Of a DNA stretch of 64,000 bases, positions 1-9,372 are shown piece by piece. The notes below the pieces were generated by a model. The model worked only from the letters and a program-made list of their open reading frames with translations, had not been told where the DNA came from and ran no database searches. Numbering within the stretch: the first letter of the stretch is position 1; the number at the start of each line of letters is the position of its first letter. The stretch covers positions 3,281,242-3,345,241 of the forward strand of contig JAJEKV010000087.1 in the NCBI GenBank assembly GCA_021234155.1. The letters run 5' to 3'. The position numbers and the translations under genes are program-made. This stretch comes from Isoetes taiwanensis (Eukaryota; Streptophyta; Lycopodiopsida; Isoetales; Isoetaceae).

Positions 1-7
1 TGATAAC

Positions 8-1297
8 GTGAAGAACAATCTTCAAAGCAACAAATTTAGAAGGAACCATGATATCGCACATGCAAGATCATCTACCCTTCTAATGGCTGTCAATAATTCC
101 AGCAACAAGTCTCATGTTGCAAAGACTTTAAATATAAAGAGAAGGGTTGTTTATGTTGCTTTGGATAAGAGGAAAGCAGCTGCAATTGGTGGACCTTGGT
201 CCATGTTTAAGAGGAAGGATAGAAATGATAAGTTGTCTATTGAAGATCGAGAAAAGATACACAACTATTTGGTTTCCAACACCAAAGTATCCCCTAATAA
301 GAAGCAAGTAGTGAAGCTTAGGAGACACAATGAGGGCATGAAGATCTAGAAGCCATATAGATTGCATCCCATTCATTTTCTGGAAGAATCTCAGGTTAGT
401 GAAAAAGAAGTGGTTCATATGCTTTTATTTTCTGTTTTTACTATAACAGTCTTGTCTCATATGAAAAAATTTGATTGTATTTCTGCATTTTTGGAAAATT
501 ACCTAATTCCTTACATGTTTTGGCTGAATACACAGGTTGCCTTCCAGAAGAAGTTTCAGAAAGAGAACTCTGACATCAAAATTGGTTTGAGGAGGTTTGA
601 GTCCTTGAAACCTTTGTTTGTCAGGAGATTAAGAGATTGAGAAACTTGATGTGCATTTATCACGTGAATGGCACAAAGCAAAATGTCTTAAACTTGACTG
701 TAGTTCTTGTGGCATTAGAAAACTCAAAAGATGTTCAAGGATAAGAGTGCTCTTCGAACAATCGATTGGAAGAACTTCGAGAAAGTCAAAGAGAAGACCA
801 AGGACATTATGAGGCTAGTCTACAAGACAATAACATTGAAAGAATTTATGTCTCATGTTGATGCTGTTATTAAGCGGTTCATCCCACATAATTACATAGC
901 CAGGTGGCAAGCAGAACAATTCAAAATTTATCTCCAAACATTTCCAAAAGGTACTATGGTTTCTGTTATATATTTTGCCGAGAATTTCTCCTTCAAAGTT
1001 CAACAGGAGATCCAGAGCATGCACTGGCATAATGACCAATATTCCATATTAGTTCATGTTACTTACAAACATGCTTTACATGGTGAGACCCCAAACATTA
1101 AGGTTGGGGACAGACAAATTGTCAAAGAGACTGATTTCTATATATCAGATGAAAAGAAGCATGCAGTTTGTTTGTCCAGCATTATTTGCAAAACCATCGA
1201 TTTTATGTTGAGCAAGGGAGTTAATTTGTCTAAACATGTGTTCTGGTTTGATGGAGGTGCTTCCCAATTCAAGTCTTCAAGAGCTTTCTACTTCTAG
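8..1297 (+). pseudogene. N-terminal remnant of a transposon-type ORF (fern/invertebrate family)
   Basis: One frame runs from position 8 through a single TAG at 347-349 to about 640, then coding resumes in another frame from 731 to 1297. A likely 141-bp intron (395-535, CAG|GTTAGT ... CACAG|GTT) lies in the first part. It keeps the frame and joins LEESQ to VAFQKKF. Recognisable segments are HPIHFLEESQ, RRFESLKPLFVRRLRD, a Cys-rich patch (KCLKLDCSSCGI), FAENFSFKVQQEIQSMHW and FDGGASQFKSS. I recall the order of these blocks from multicopy hypothetical proteins of fern and invertebrate genomes that behave like DDE-type transposon proteins; no search was possible. The sequence stops at FYF just where the conserved core should continue, so the C-terminal half is missing. 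The 20.6-21.5 kb fragment is probably the C-terminal half of a related copy. The start lies at or before the window edge. Confidence 0.55.
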
Positions 1298-2002
1298 GTA
1301 GATTTGCAAGTTGAATGGGATTAAGACGGTTAAGATAATGGTGCCTCTTAGCAGTGATTCATATATGCATTATGTTAGGTTAAGTTTTAACGGAGCTAAC
1401 AGAATCGAAAAAATGATGTCGTAAGTTAACCCCTCCCATCGAGCATCCCTTAACCACCGTTACCAAAGCTCGAAGGCATCAAATCGCGTTTCTCCATCTC
1501 TCAGAGCATACCAGCTGCTTCCGGCTTGGAGCTTGTGAAGGTTACAACCGAACTTCCAGAGTGCAAATTGCTTTTTCCAGGTAAGGAATCGATTCTTTGT
1601 ATATCAAAGGCTTTTTTCAAAATCATTTTCAGTAGGGTTTGAGATCGTCTCTACCATCTTCTTTTTGTCCACCATTTCATATCCAAGACTTTTTTCTGGA
1701 TTGTTTTGGGTTTGAATGGAAATCCTCCCTCATCTTCTTTTTGTCCCCCACCATTTGTTTCATAATCTGTATATATTCATTCCACTGTTTTGATGAATCT
1801 TCATATTTTAGATGCATTTAAGCTTTCATATGATACTAGATGTTTATGCCATTACATTTTTGTTATGACATTGGTATTTGTATTATGAGTCCCACTTGTC
1901 CTATTTTATTCATTACATTATTTGTCTTTGTTAGATTTGATTCAAATCTCTGTTTCAAATCTGTGGTTATTGCATTTTGAGGCCCAAAAGAGCTTCATCC
2001 CC
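1298..2002. other. Gene-poor stretch with a possible plant 5' exon
   Basis: No convincing ORF. Positions about 1440-1580 resemble a plant 5' untranslated first exon: a C/T-rich stretch (TTTCTCCATCTCTCAG) followed by a good splice donor, CAG|GTAAGG, at about 1581 and T-rich intron-like sequence. If real, the following intron is interrupted at 2003 by the inverted-repeat block. This is weak evidence from composition and one splice consensus. Confidence 0.25.
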
Positions 2003-2034
2003 CATTAGGGCGGATTTGGGGTCTGAAAATGGCC
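2003..2034 (+). repeat. Left terminal inverted repeat (32 bp)
   Basis: Begins CATTAGGGCGGATTTGGGG and ends AAAATGGCC. Its exact reverse complement occurs at 17691-17722. The bases just outside (C on the left, G when the right flank is read inverted) no longer match, so the repeat edge is sharp. Confidence 0.8.
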
Positions 2035-2889
2035 CTTATCTTGGGCTAAAGATTTCCACGTCAGATTCGCCAGGACCAATCAGGTTTGGCGCCTTTTTAC
2101 TTAAAGTCAAGACATTTAAGGTGTAGAAGGATGAGCAGTGCTTACTTGGCATCCACATGGCGATTTTCATAGGGGATGCCTGCGCTTTTATTGCAAACCA
2201 TTTTAATGGCCCGATTTTTCGAGTCGCCCGCTTCGCCCAAAATAATGGTGACTTTGACCGCCACTTGCCGGCGTCACCAACTCCCTTTGTCAAATTTTAC
2301 GCCAAACTTCTCAGATCCACACCGGGCTCTACGTGCATCCTCTCCTCCTTCACTCCTCATCCGCAATCCATGTCTCCTGTAATTTCGTGGTTCTTGCCCC
2401 ATTTACTTTAACTCCCAAGGTCAAGAAGTGGGAGGTTTTGTCTCAATAGGTTCAGGTGAGTATGCTGCCATCAACGAGGGCGCAGCATAGAGTTAAGCAA
2501 CAAAGGCAATCGACATGGACACATTGATAGGTAGGATAAAAGAGTTCAAGTTGAATTCTAGCGCCGAAAGTGGAAAGTATAACAATACGACATGCATATA
2601 CCCCTTCTGATATGGCCAAAGAGCTAATCTCTACCAAAAACAGCTTCCCAAAATTGCCCGCAAATGGTAACCACCTTAATCGGATCACACGACGCCGGTT
2701 AGCCGTCGCCTACTTAACCGCTGAGAGATAGTTTCGCGATCGCGGTGATCTCCCTTATCTTTTCATTTCTTTCGTTGACACGTGTTTTTACAAACAAATT
2801 TATTGTGCAGGTTTATATTTATCGACGCCGTGGGATGTCATTCCCAAAAAGTATTAGTAGTGTACTTGTCGGTATCACATAGACATCAG
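2035..2889. other. Subterminal region of the inverted-repeat block, no gene recognised
   Basis: Only short open frames are present. A GGATCACACGACGCC motif near 2683 is the first of the dispersed GATCACACGACG repeats. An ATTCCACGTCA-like word (TTTCCACGTCAGATT near 2055) also appears just inside the right end, which suggests weak subterminal symmetry beyond the 32-bp repeat. Confidence 0.4.
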
Positions 2890-3618
2890 AATTGTCCTTT
2901 TCCAAGGGATGGATGCCGTGACCTTGCAGGGTATAGGCATCTGGTTTTATGGACATGATTATAACGTAAAGGTCAGGAAACCGAGCTTGAGGCCGGTTGA
3001 ATTGCCCCCTTTAAGTGAACTTTGTAAAGCCACTGCACTAATGAGAACAATGTAATTGCAATGAAGAAATGCATGGCTGACGAGGTGCAAGCGGAATGTC
3101 CCAAAACGAAGGCGGAGGATGAGTTTCAAAATCTTCACAACCGCTTGAGGTATTTGCTAACATATTCCAGATGGCGCAGAAGTTCAAAAGTCCAAGACAT
3201 ATACGTGCTTTCTCCCCCGCCGATTTTGTGGATGGCTTATTTTTGGTTCCGACTGGATGTTCGATTCCACCTAATCATCCGGGTCAACCAACAGAGGTCC
3301 CAGAAGTTAAGTCCTCCTTTAAGTTCGAGATACTTTCTTCCAAAACAATATTTATAATGCTAATTGTCAACTAGAATGAAGGAAACAAAAAGAGAGGTCG
3401 CACAACTTTTTGGGAGCCGCTTGAGGACCATAATGCACACTTCAATGCGTGGATATTCGAGTATGGAGAGGGGAGGAAGTCATTTATACAGCCACCATGG
3501 AAAGTTTAATGGCCATTATCGAGCTAAGAGTGCTAATGGAGAGAGAGGAGATTGGCTGACGACTTCCATTATTTTATTGATGGCATTAGGGTTGGTTACA
3601 GGCAAGAGGGAAATGTAA
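2890..3618 (+). pseudogene. Unrecognised broken gene upstream of the H3-like gene (possible ORF A homologue)
   Basis: Coding-like text is spread over three frames. Examples are FSPADFVDGLFLVPTGCSIP near 3210-3290 and a W-rich stretch WIFEYGEGRKSFIQPPW near 3450-3510. It sits immediately upstream of the H3-like gene, the position ORF A holds in the retrotransposon at 54.4-54.9 kb. The tail of ORF A (FYWNEELHSFIFDNLPPETGW) has a loosely similar arrangement of aromatic residues, SFI and PP. I consider homology possible but unproven. No known domain is visible. Several single-base frame changes make it a pseudogene or a badly assembled gene. Confidence 0.3.
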
Positions 3619-3845
3619 AGTTTAGTGAGTTCGCGATCAACAAGAAATTGTCTATCGGCTAGCGCTTTGAATCTCTGGTTTTTATTTGTGTTTTTGTCCG
3701 ATGTTTTTTAGGGTTCCGTGATTTTGTCCGATATTTTTAGGGTTCCGTATAATTATTTAAAAACGCTACCATCATATTTTACTTTAACTTCGCTTTTTTA
3801 CTATTTATCTCTTGCCGCTTGTCTATTTTTTGTCGGTGTTCAGAG

Positions 3846-3852
3846 TATAAAG
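3846..3852 (+). promoter_or_regulatory. TATA-like box close to the H3-like start
   Basis: TATAAAG lies only 21 bp upstream of the ATG at 3873. This is much closer than the ~100-bp spacing of the coiled-coil cassettes, so either the leader is extremely short or the real start lies elsewhere. Confidence 0.3.
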
Positions 3853-3872
3853 CGCCATCCGGCCGAGAAGCC

Positions 3873-4732
3873 ATGGCAAGAACTAAGCAAACCGCAAGGA
3901 TCCATCCGTGGTGTAAGGCCGGTGATTACATTAGTCCGCCTTCTTCATCCGACTCAAGTCTCTCGATAGAGATTCTCCTCCTCCCACCATGCCTAATGTA
4001 AGACCGGAAAAAGAAACCGCGATGACGGACGGGCGGAGAAGCAGCCTCCGAGTAAGTAGGGAGGTGCACTCGGTTCGAGAGACAGAGGATGAAAATGTGA
4101 GAGACCGGGCAGCGTAATATGACGCCGGATTAATTATTGGGCAGCCGCCTCTTCTTGCTCTTTTCCTCCTCCTGTTCCTCCCGTGGAGGTGCCGTGACCT
4201 TCAAATCAAAGGAGGAGGCCCAACGCCAAAAGGGAAGGCTACCGTGAATGGGAGGAGACGGCCTAAGAGTCGGGCCGAGGAACAACCCGCAAATGCCGGG
4301 GAGGAGGCGGCCGAAGAGTCGGGCCGAAAGCAACAGTGCCCAAATGCCGGGTGGGTGAGGGTCGGCCCGGAAGACTAAGCCCGGCATTAAAGAGGCCGAG
4401 ATTAAGAAGCATCGAAGAGCACCGAGATGGTCATTCCGCCTCCCATTTGCCGTGCTCGTGGAGAGAGATTCTCAGAAGAGTGTGGTGCGATACATCATAC
4501 CAGTTACATAATTCAAGCAACTGCTTTTAAATGCTCTTCAAATGGCTTCGAAGCGCTTGGTGTCGGTCTGCTCGAGGACTCGCAGCCTTTGCAAAGAATA
4601 CATGCCAAGCTGCGGACCGTTATGCCCAAGGACATACTCGCCTTAACGCATAAGGGATCCCGAAAGTACTATGGTCAAAATTTTATGGCTGAATACAACA
4701 AGAAGAAAGACCCCAGGAAAAAAAGGCCTTGA
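3873..4732 (+). pseudogene. Histone-H3-like gene, frameshifted
   Basis: The ATG at 3873 opens with MARTKQTAR, the invariant start of canonical histone H3. After two dozen codons the frame is lost, and a charged tail-like region (RPEKETAMTDGRRSSLRVSRE, then GGGPTPKGKATVNGRRRPKS) follows in another frame. The histone fold returns at about 4362 as KPGIKEAEIKKHRRAPRWSF then RLPFAVLVERDSQ, matching the H3 alphaN and alpha1 helices with the LPF and LV landmarks. After a frame change near 4500 it continues as FKCSSNGFEALGVGLLED then QRIHAKLRTVMPKDILAL, matching alpha2, loop 2 and alpha3, with IHAK and MPKDI conserved. The stop is TGA at 4730-4732. H3 is 136 residues; this gene has a longer, divergent tail between MARTKQTAR and the fold. 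It is followed at 5.1 kb by the ORF C homologue, the same order as in the 46-57 kb retrotransposon. Confidence 0.7.
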
Positions 4733-4869
4733 AGTGCCTTTGTGTTTTTTTCATATGTATAATATTTCTTAATGTAATGGCTTTATAAGCTTAATCTCTT
4801 AGTCCATTTCTTTCTTAGAAGCCTAGCTTCGCGACTTTGTATTTTTCTTTTTTAATGTTATAATGCGGA

Positions 4870-4937
4870 GGATCACACGACCAGCAGCTAGCATTGTGCT
4901 TTTTTGTTGCACATAGTAGTCTTCGGCCGTGTGATCC
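4870..4937. repeat. GATCACACGAC inverted repeat between H3-like and ORF C-like genes
   Basis: A perfect 10-bp inverted repeat, GGATCACACG (4870-4879) and CGTGTGATCC (4928-4937), brackets a ~48-bp spacer. It lies between the end of the H3-like gene and the ORF C-like gene. Related copies lie elsewhere in the same block. Confidence 0.65.
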
Positions 4938-4939
4938 AA

Positions 4940-4960
4940 CCCTAATCCTAACCCTAACCT
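4940..4960 (+). repeat. Short plant-telomere-like run
   Basis: CCCTAATCCTAACCCTAACC contains two and a half CCTAA/CCCTAA units. It directly follows the inverted repeat. It is far too short to be a telomere and may be chance or an interstitial relic. Confidence 0.3.
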
Positions 4961-5093
4961 TAAAATGTATGCGGACAAATCTCCCCACAACGGCCGTGGT
5001 CCCCTTTCATAATCGACAACGGCTACTTGAGTTCAAAAGTGGCAGCGCTTTACCGCTCCTAAACATCTTCTTGTTTTCGCTGTTTGCTTCGCC

Positions 5094-6477
5094 ATGGATT
5101 GTTATGTGAAGTTCCCGGAATGGTATGCATCCCCCTCATGACAACGAGGGAAGTTATACCGATCGCGATTTATCCGTTCTATTGCAAGGAGTTGGACATC
5201 ATGGCAAATAAAGTAGCAAGCTTGGATGGTATCGCGAGGTTGCCTTAGCTTTCACCCGACCGCTTTGGTCTCGCCAAGACGCCCTTTGCGGATGTCCCCG
5301 CTCGTGGATTCCAAAACCAGCTCTAGAGGAGGCGGCTTCCCATTTGCAAACGGGAAGATGTTTTTCAAGAATGCCGCCAACGGGCTCCTCCCGGCTGCGC
5401 CCTTGTGCTTAAGAAGGTATCTTATTTTCTTTGCCGTTTGCATTTGCTAGTTATTGCATTCCTTTCGGCCAAACCAAGATACACCGGAAACAATGAAATC
5501 TTTTAAGCCAAGGGGGGGCTTATGTGTGATGATGCCGACAATGACGTGAGAAATGGAGATAGATCTACAAGAAGAAGAGCAAGAATGTAGGAGTTTCAAG
5601 CCGGCCGACCGGCCTTGGGTGAACCAGAGGAGTAGGGAGATGATTCGAAGGTGATGAGGATGGGGATGAGGATGAAAAGAAGTTGTCCGACATAACGCCA
5701 ATTTTAGTGGAAGGCAAAGAATACCTATTGCTAAGTGATATACCGAGGAACCCGCCTTTGTTACTTAATGTGTGCTAGGGAAGACGAGCTTATCAAGCAT
5801 TACCTTGGCCGAATGGGTAAACTTAGGCCTAGATTTTGAAGAGGATTTGGACAAAGAGATGTTTGAAGTGTCTAATTATACCGCAATGCTATAAAGCTTA
5901 AAGAAGCCTATGAGAGGTCGGAGTCTCGATTTGCTCAAGATGAGGCTTAATCTACCAACGGAAGAAGAATTCAGTCTCGCGTAAAGTCGCCAACGGGATC
6001 TGCTGTGTTTGGTGCCCTTCAATCAATCTGGCAAAGATAAGCCTGGTAGATGAGGATAAATGTGAAGAAGATAAGCTTGAGGGTTCTTATTTGTGGGAAG
6101 TAGATGATTTTTCTTGCCGACATGCACGCGGGGGACAGGAAAGATTGAAGGACTCTACATTGTTACGATATATCTCAAGATTCGCTAATGGGGAGATAAT
6201 CGCCTTCGCCAGAACTTTCAGTCCAAAAGGTGCAGAGTTTGTCTATTACATCCGTGCATTATGCATGTTCGGGAACCATTCCCAATTGGCATCAAACACT
6301 GAAAGGGTGATAGCAATTCGGCGGGATGTTGTGTTACAATATTTTGACGACCAAGCCGGGTCGCTGGCGAAAGCAATATGTTAAATTTTTTAGGCCGGGC
6401 TTGACTCACCCAAGGTTGGAAGTCGGGGTCGATAACATGGAAGTCATTGCCTTGTTGGATCAGTCGGCAGGGGATTG
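5094..6477 (+). pseudogene. ORF C-like gene (second copy), frameshifted
   Basis: This region is homologous by eye to ORF C of the retrotransposon at 52.1-53.5 kb and nearly the same length (about 1,384 against 1,401 bp). The start MDCYVKFPEWY parallels MDRPTLQQWY. Mid-gene, PILVEGKEYLLLSDI parallels PTILLNDQEYLLLEDI, followed by similar LAEW/LAEF and DF residues. Near the end, LRYISRFANGEIIAFARTF and later ERVIAIRRDVVLQYFDDQAG line up with LTRFFLSAFQQAEVLFFSKY and TVTLVRRDLAIVALGDVAG. The clearest open part is 6091-6384. Function is unknown and no catalytic motif is visible. It lies 360 bp downstream of the H3-like gene in the same direction. Multiple frame changes show it is broken. Confidence 0.6.
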
Positions 6478-6613
6478 AAAGAGCATGAAATTGACGACGA
6501 AGCTTGAGAAATTGGAAGTTATATATTTTCCAACTTGTATCGGTAAAATTATTTATGTACAGATTGTCCTTCCGAAATTCCTAATAAAAATTATTTTATT
6601 TGTATTTATTCAC

Positions 6614-6671
6614 ATCACGCGAAATACATCACCGATTTTTCATCATATCTAGGTTTTTGGCGTCGTGTGAT
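6614..6671. repeat. ATCAC-GCG / CGTCGTGTGAT inverted repeat
   Basis: ATCACGCGAAAT at the left and GGCGTCGTGTGAT at the right form an imperfect inverted repeat with an AT-rich centre. It is the same family as the repeat at 4870-4937 and sits between the ORF C-like gene and the first coiled-coil cassette. Confidence 0.5.
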
Positions 6672-6765
6672 ATCTATCTCAAGAAATGAAATATTATTGG
6701 AAAAAAAAAACAATTAATTTATTTATTCCTCACACGACGCGAGAAGCAACTCGTGTGACTCATGT

Positions 6766-6774
6766 TATAAATAG
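6766..6774 (+). promoter_or_regulatory. TATA box of coiled-coil cassette 1
   Basis: TATAAATAG followed by AAGACC lies 100 bp before the ATG at 6866. The same 15-base word, TATAAATAGAAGACC, heads cassette 2. Confidence 0.6.
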
Positions 6775-6865
6775 AAGACCGATGTCCACGCCGACGACCT
6801 CCGACGCTTCCTTCCCTTACGCTCATCTTCTACTTCCCGGCTTCCGCCTTCCACCTTCGCTCCCG

Positions 6866-7270
6866 ATGGCATCATCATCTTCCTCTAGCAAGTTTACCAC
6901 GCCAAGATAGCACTCCCCAGCCGTGAGCTGCTCGTGGACATCACCCCTTGCAAAGTGGTGATGAAGAGATTCAAGGAGATCCATGATGAAAACAACCGCC
7001 TCGCCGCCGAGAACAATGAGGTGGTCGACGATTAGCCTTCACGAGGGAGTCGCCGCGACGAAGCGAGACGTTGAGCTCGCGGGGAAACATTCGCCATGTA
7101 CCAAGAGGCTTAAGCAGCAGGCCGAGGGTAGTTTGAAACCGCTCACATGATTTCAAGCAGCCTTAGAAGATATGGAGAAGAAGCTCCGAGCTCGGAGGAT
7201 GAGAACGCTGACCTTCACGGGCTTTTTGCGCAGACATGAAAATCAGCTAGAGGATCATGAAGATCCCTAG
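6866..7270 (+). pseudogene. Small coiled-coil protein, cassette 1
   Basis: The start is MASSSSSSKF. The reading then shifts frame and gives VVMKRFKEIHDENNRLAAEN, a heptad-like, zipper-like stretch rich in E, K, N and L. Towards the end comes LEDMEKKL, ending LEDHEDP-stop at 7268-7270. Comparison with cassette 2 shows the same beginning, helix and end, so the frame breaks are damage rather than misreading. The expected product is about 130-150 residues, a Ser-rich head plus two coiled-coil segments. No DNA-binding basic region is evident, so a bZIP assignment is not justified. Function unknown. Confidence 0.45.
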
Positions 7271-7676
7271 CCGCTGTATCTATCTATTTTTGCTTCAAAG
7301 AAAAGTTTTTCTATTTTTTTGCTTCTATCTATCCCGTTGTTCCAATGTATGTTCCTTTTTATTAAAAATCACACGACGCCGAAATGCCTTGCTTGCAATT
7401 AGGTAGCAATCAATGGATTTCGCCGTGGCCGCAGGATCTCCATGCCGTTCTATTTTGCTTCAATGAGAAGTTCTATCTTTAGTTATGTATCGTAAAATTA
7501 CTTACGATAGATTGTATCACCGAAATTATCAATAAAAATTATCACACGAAGCTCGAAGAAAAGACGTTAGAAGAAGTAACGGTCCTTTTTCTCACACGAC
7601 GCCGAGAAGTAACGGTCCATTTTCCGACCCACAACATCCCTTCGTCGTGTGACTCAAGCTACTACGAAATCCCCGT

Positions 7677-7685
7677 TATAAATAG
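7677..7685 (+). promoter_or_regulatory. TATA box of coiled-coil cassette 2
   Basis: TATAAATAG lies 102 bp before the ATG at 7779. The leader between them is a C/T-rich CTTCCGCC-type tract like that of cassette 1. Confidence 0.6.
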
Positions 7686-7778
7686 AAGACCTTCTATCTT
7701 GCCTTCGACCTCCGATCCTCTTCCGCCTTCAGCCTTACGCTCATCTTCTCCGCCTTCCGCCTTCCGCCTTCTCCTCCG

Positions 7779-8138
7779 ATGGCATCTTCATCCTCCTCCA
7801 GCAAGCCATCGCGCCCAGAGCCGCGCCGGACATCACCCTTTGCCGTGGTGATGAAGAGATTCAAGGAGGTTCACGACGAAAAAACCGTCGCCTCGCCGCC
7901 GAAGATGGAGGCGGTGGATGTGTTAGAATTCACGAGGGGTCAGCCGCATGAGCGGTGACCTTGAGCTCGCGGCAACATTAACCAGTACCGAGGCCAATAG
8001 TCGTAGGGTCGGCGCAGTTTTAACCGCACACAATATTTCGCAGCGCTTAGAAGATATGGAGAAGAAGCTTCGAGTCGCGGAGGATGAGAACGCAGCCTTT
8101 TTACGGCCAAATGCCTACAGGATCATGAAGATCCGTAG
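7779..8138 (+). pseudogene. Small coiled-coil protein, cassette 2
   Basis: This is a tandem paralogue of cassette 1. The start MASSSSSSK is followed, after a frame change, by VVMKRFKEVHDE. The C-terminal part LEDMEKKLRVAEDENAAF is better preserved than in cassette 1. The end is at about 8136 (GATCCGTAG, equivalent to GATCCCTAG of cassette 1). A T-rich 3' region and a GATCACAC repeat with GCAATCAATGGATTTCGC follow both cassettes, so the duplicated unit includes promoter, gene and 3' flank (about 0.9 kb). Confidence 0.45.
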
Positions 8139-8640
8139 CCATTGTGTATATTTTTTTTTTGTTTCAAAGAAAAATTTGCTCTGTTTCTTGCTTCTATCTG
8201 TTCTCTTGTTTTGTTTTATTAAAAGATCACACAACACGAAATGCCATTCTTGCAATTACGTAGCAATCAATGGATTTCGCGTCGTACCTCGTTGTATGTA
8301 TAAATTCCTAATTTATTAATGGAAAAGTATATGTAACACAAATATCTAGCTATAGATTATGTGATAACTTGCAGGTAAATGCGAATTTGCATGTGGATGA
8401 CAACGTCTATTCACATACGTGGCTTATGGATGACAATGTCATGCCAAGGACGTGGCATGCGCTGCCACAATAACACTGTCTTTTGTACGGCCTGCATACA
8501 GTACGGCTAGGATATGACGGATCCCATGATGCGAACATAGGCTACCGTTGCCTAATTGCATGCTATAATTTCGCCTCGTAGGATTATTACACAACTTTAT
8601 CGGTACTCGCAACCGTAGATTCCAACGTATCTCTAGTTTC

Positions 8641-8648
8641 TATATAAA
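8641..8648 (+). promoter_or_regulatory. TATA box of coiled-coil cassette 3
   Basis: TATATAAA lies 98 bp before the ATG at 8739 and is followed by a C/T-rich leader. Confidence 0.5.
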
Positions 8649-8738
8649 ACGTCGGAGGCCTTTGTCTTCTCCTATCCGCCATCTCTGTTCTACCACATCC
8701 GCCCTCAGCCATCTCTCCCGTTTCTCCCATCACTTTCA

Positions 8739-9190
8739 ATGGCCTCCAGCTCCGTTCCATCCCCGCCCAGATCTTGTCTCAAGTTTTGGTCAAGGAAATT
8801 GAGAACATTCGTCTTTGAAGGAGGAGGAACGGATCCGCCTTCTAAAAGAAAAGAATGATGAAGACGCCGCCAAAGCTGGTTATGGCAGAGGAAAAGGCCG
8901 CCTTCTACAGGAGGTGATTTTAGTGCGCGACAATCACGGGTTGCCTTAGACCGCCGAATTGCGCCACGCGAGATATAACCTCCAAGAGAGGCTTAGGGCC
9001 GCAATCGGGCGGGAGAGGTCGCCGAGCCCAACTCGATGAGCGGGAAGATAAGGTTGCGGAATATGAGAACGTGGTTGCGGGGCAGGCAATCATGTTGGAG
9101 GAGCGAAAAAATTATCACCGCCTCCGTGAAGAGCTTGCCCGGCGATCAGGGCATCGGCTCCTCCTAGAGGCCTTTTTTTTTTTAATGTTT
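8739..9190 (+). pseudogene. Small coiled-coil protein, cassette 3 (divergent)
   Basis: MASSSVPSPP is followed in a shifted frame by LSQVLVKEIENIRL and then EERIRLLKEKNDEDAAKAGY, a charged helix. Near the end comes LDEREDKVAEYENVVAGQAI and later YHRLREELARRSGHRLLLEA. It shares the design of cassettes 1 and 2 (TATA about 100 bp upstream, MAS+Ser head, long charged helices) but little direct sequence. The 3' end is approximate; a T-run follows. Frame breaks make an intact product unlikely. Confidence 0.4.
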
Positions 9191-9295
9191 ATAATGGTTT
9201 TATTTCTCAATGGGAAAAGTTTTTGACAAATGTGCCGAATATTACGTTTCCTATTTTTAATTTTCAATATCCGTGGTAGAGAGAATGACAAGACA

Positions 9296-9361
9296 GATCA
9301 CACGAAGCGAAACCCTTCATAGGGTTGTAAAGCTCATGTGCAGATTTTGCGTGGTGTGATA
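9296..9361. repeat. GATCACACGAAGCG inverted repeat
   Basis: GATCACACGAAGCGAAA at the left and TTTTGCGTGGTGTGATA at the right form a ~15-bp imperfect inverted repeat around a ~35-bp centre. It lies just after coiled-coil cassette 3 and 11 bp before the nested transposon at 9373. Confidence 0.6.
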
Positions 9362-9372
9362 TACAGTGTAGT

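Noticed and set aside
4940-4960. Telomere sequence.
   Set aside because: Only two to three CCCTAA-like units; no array.
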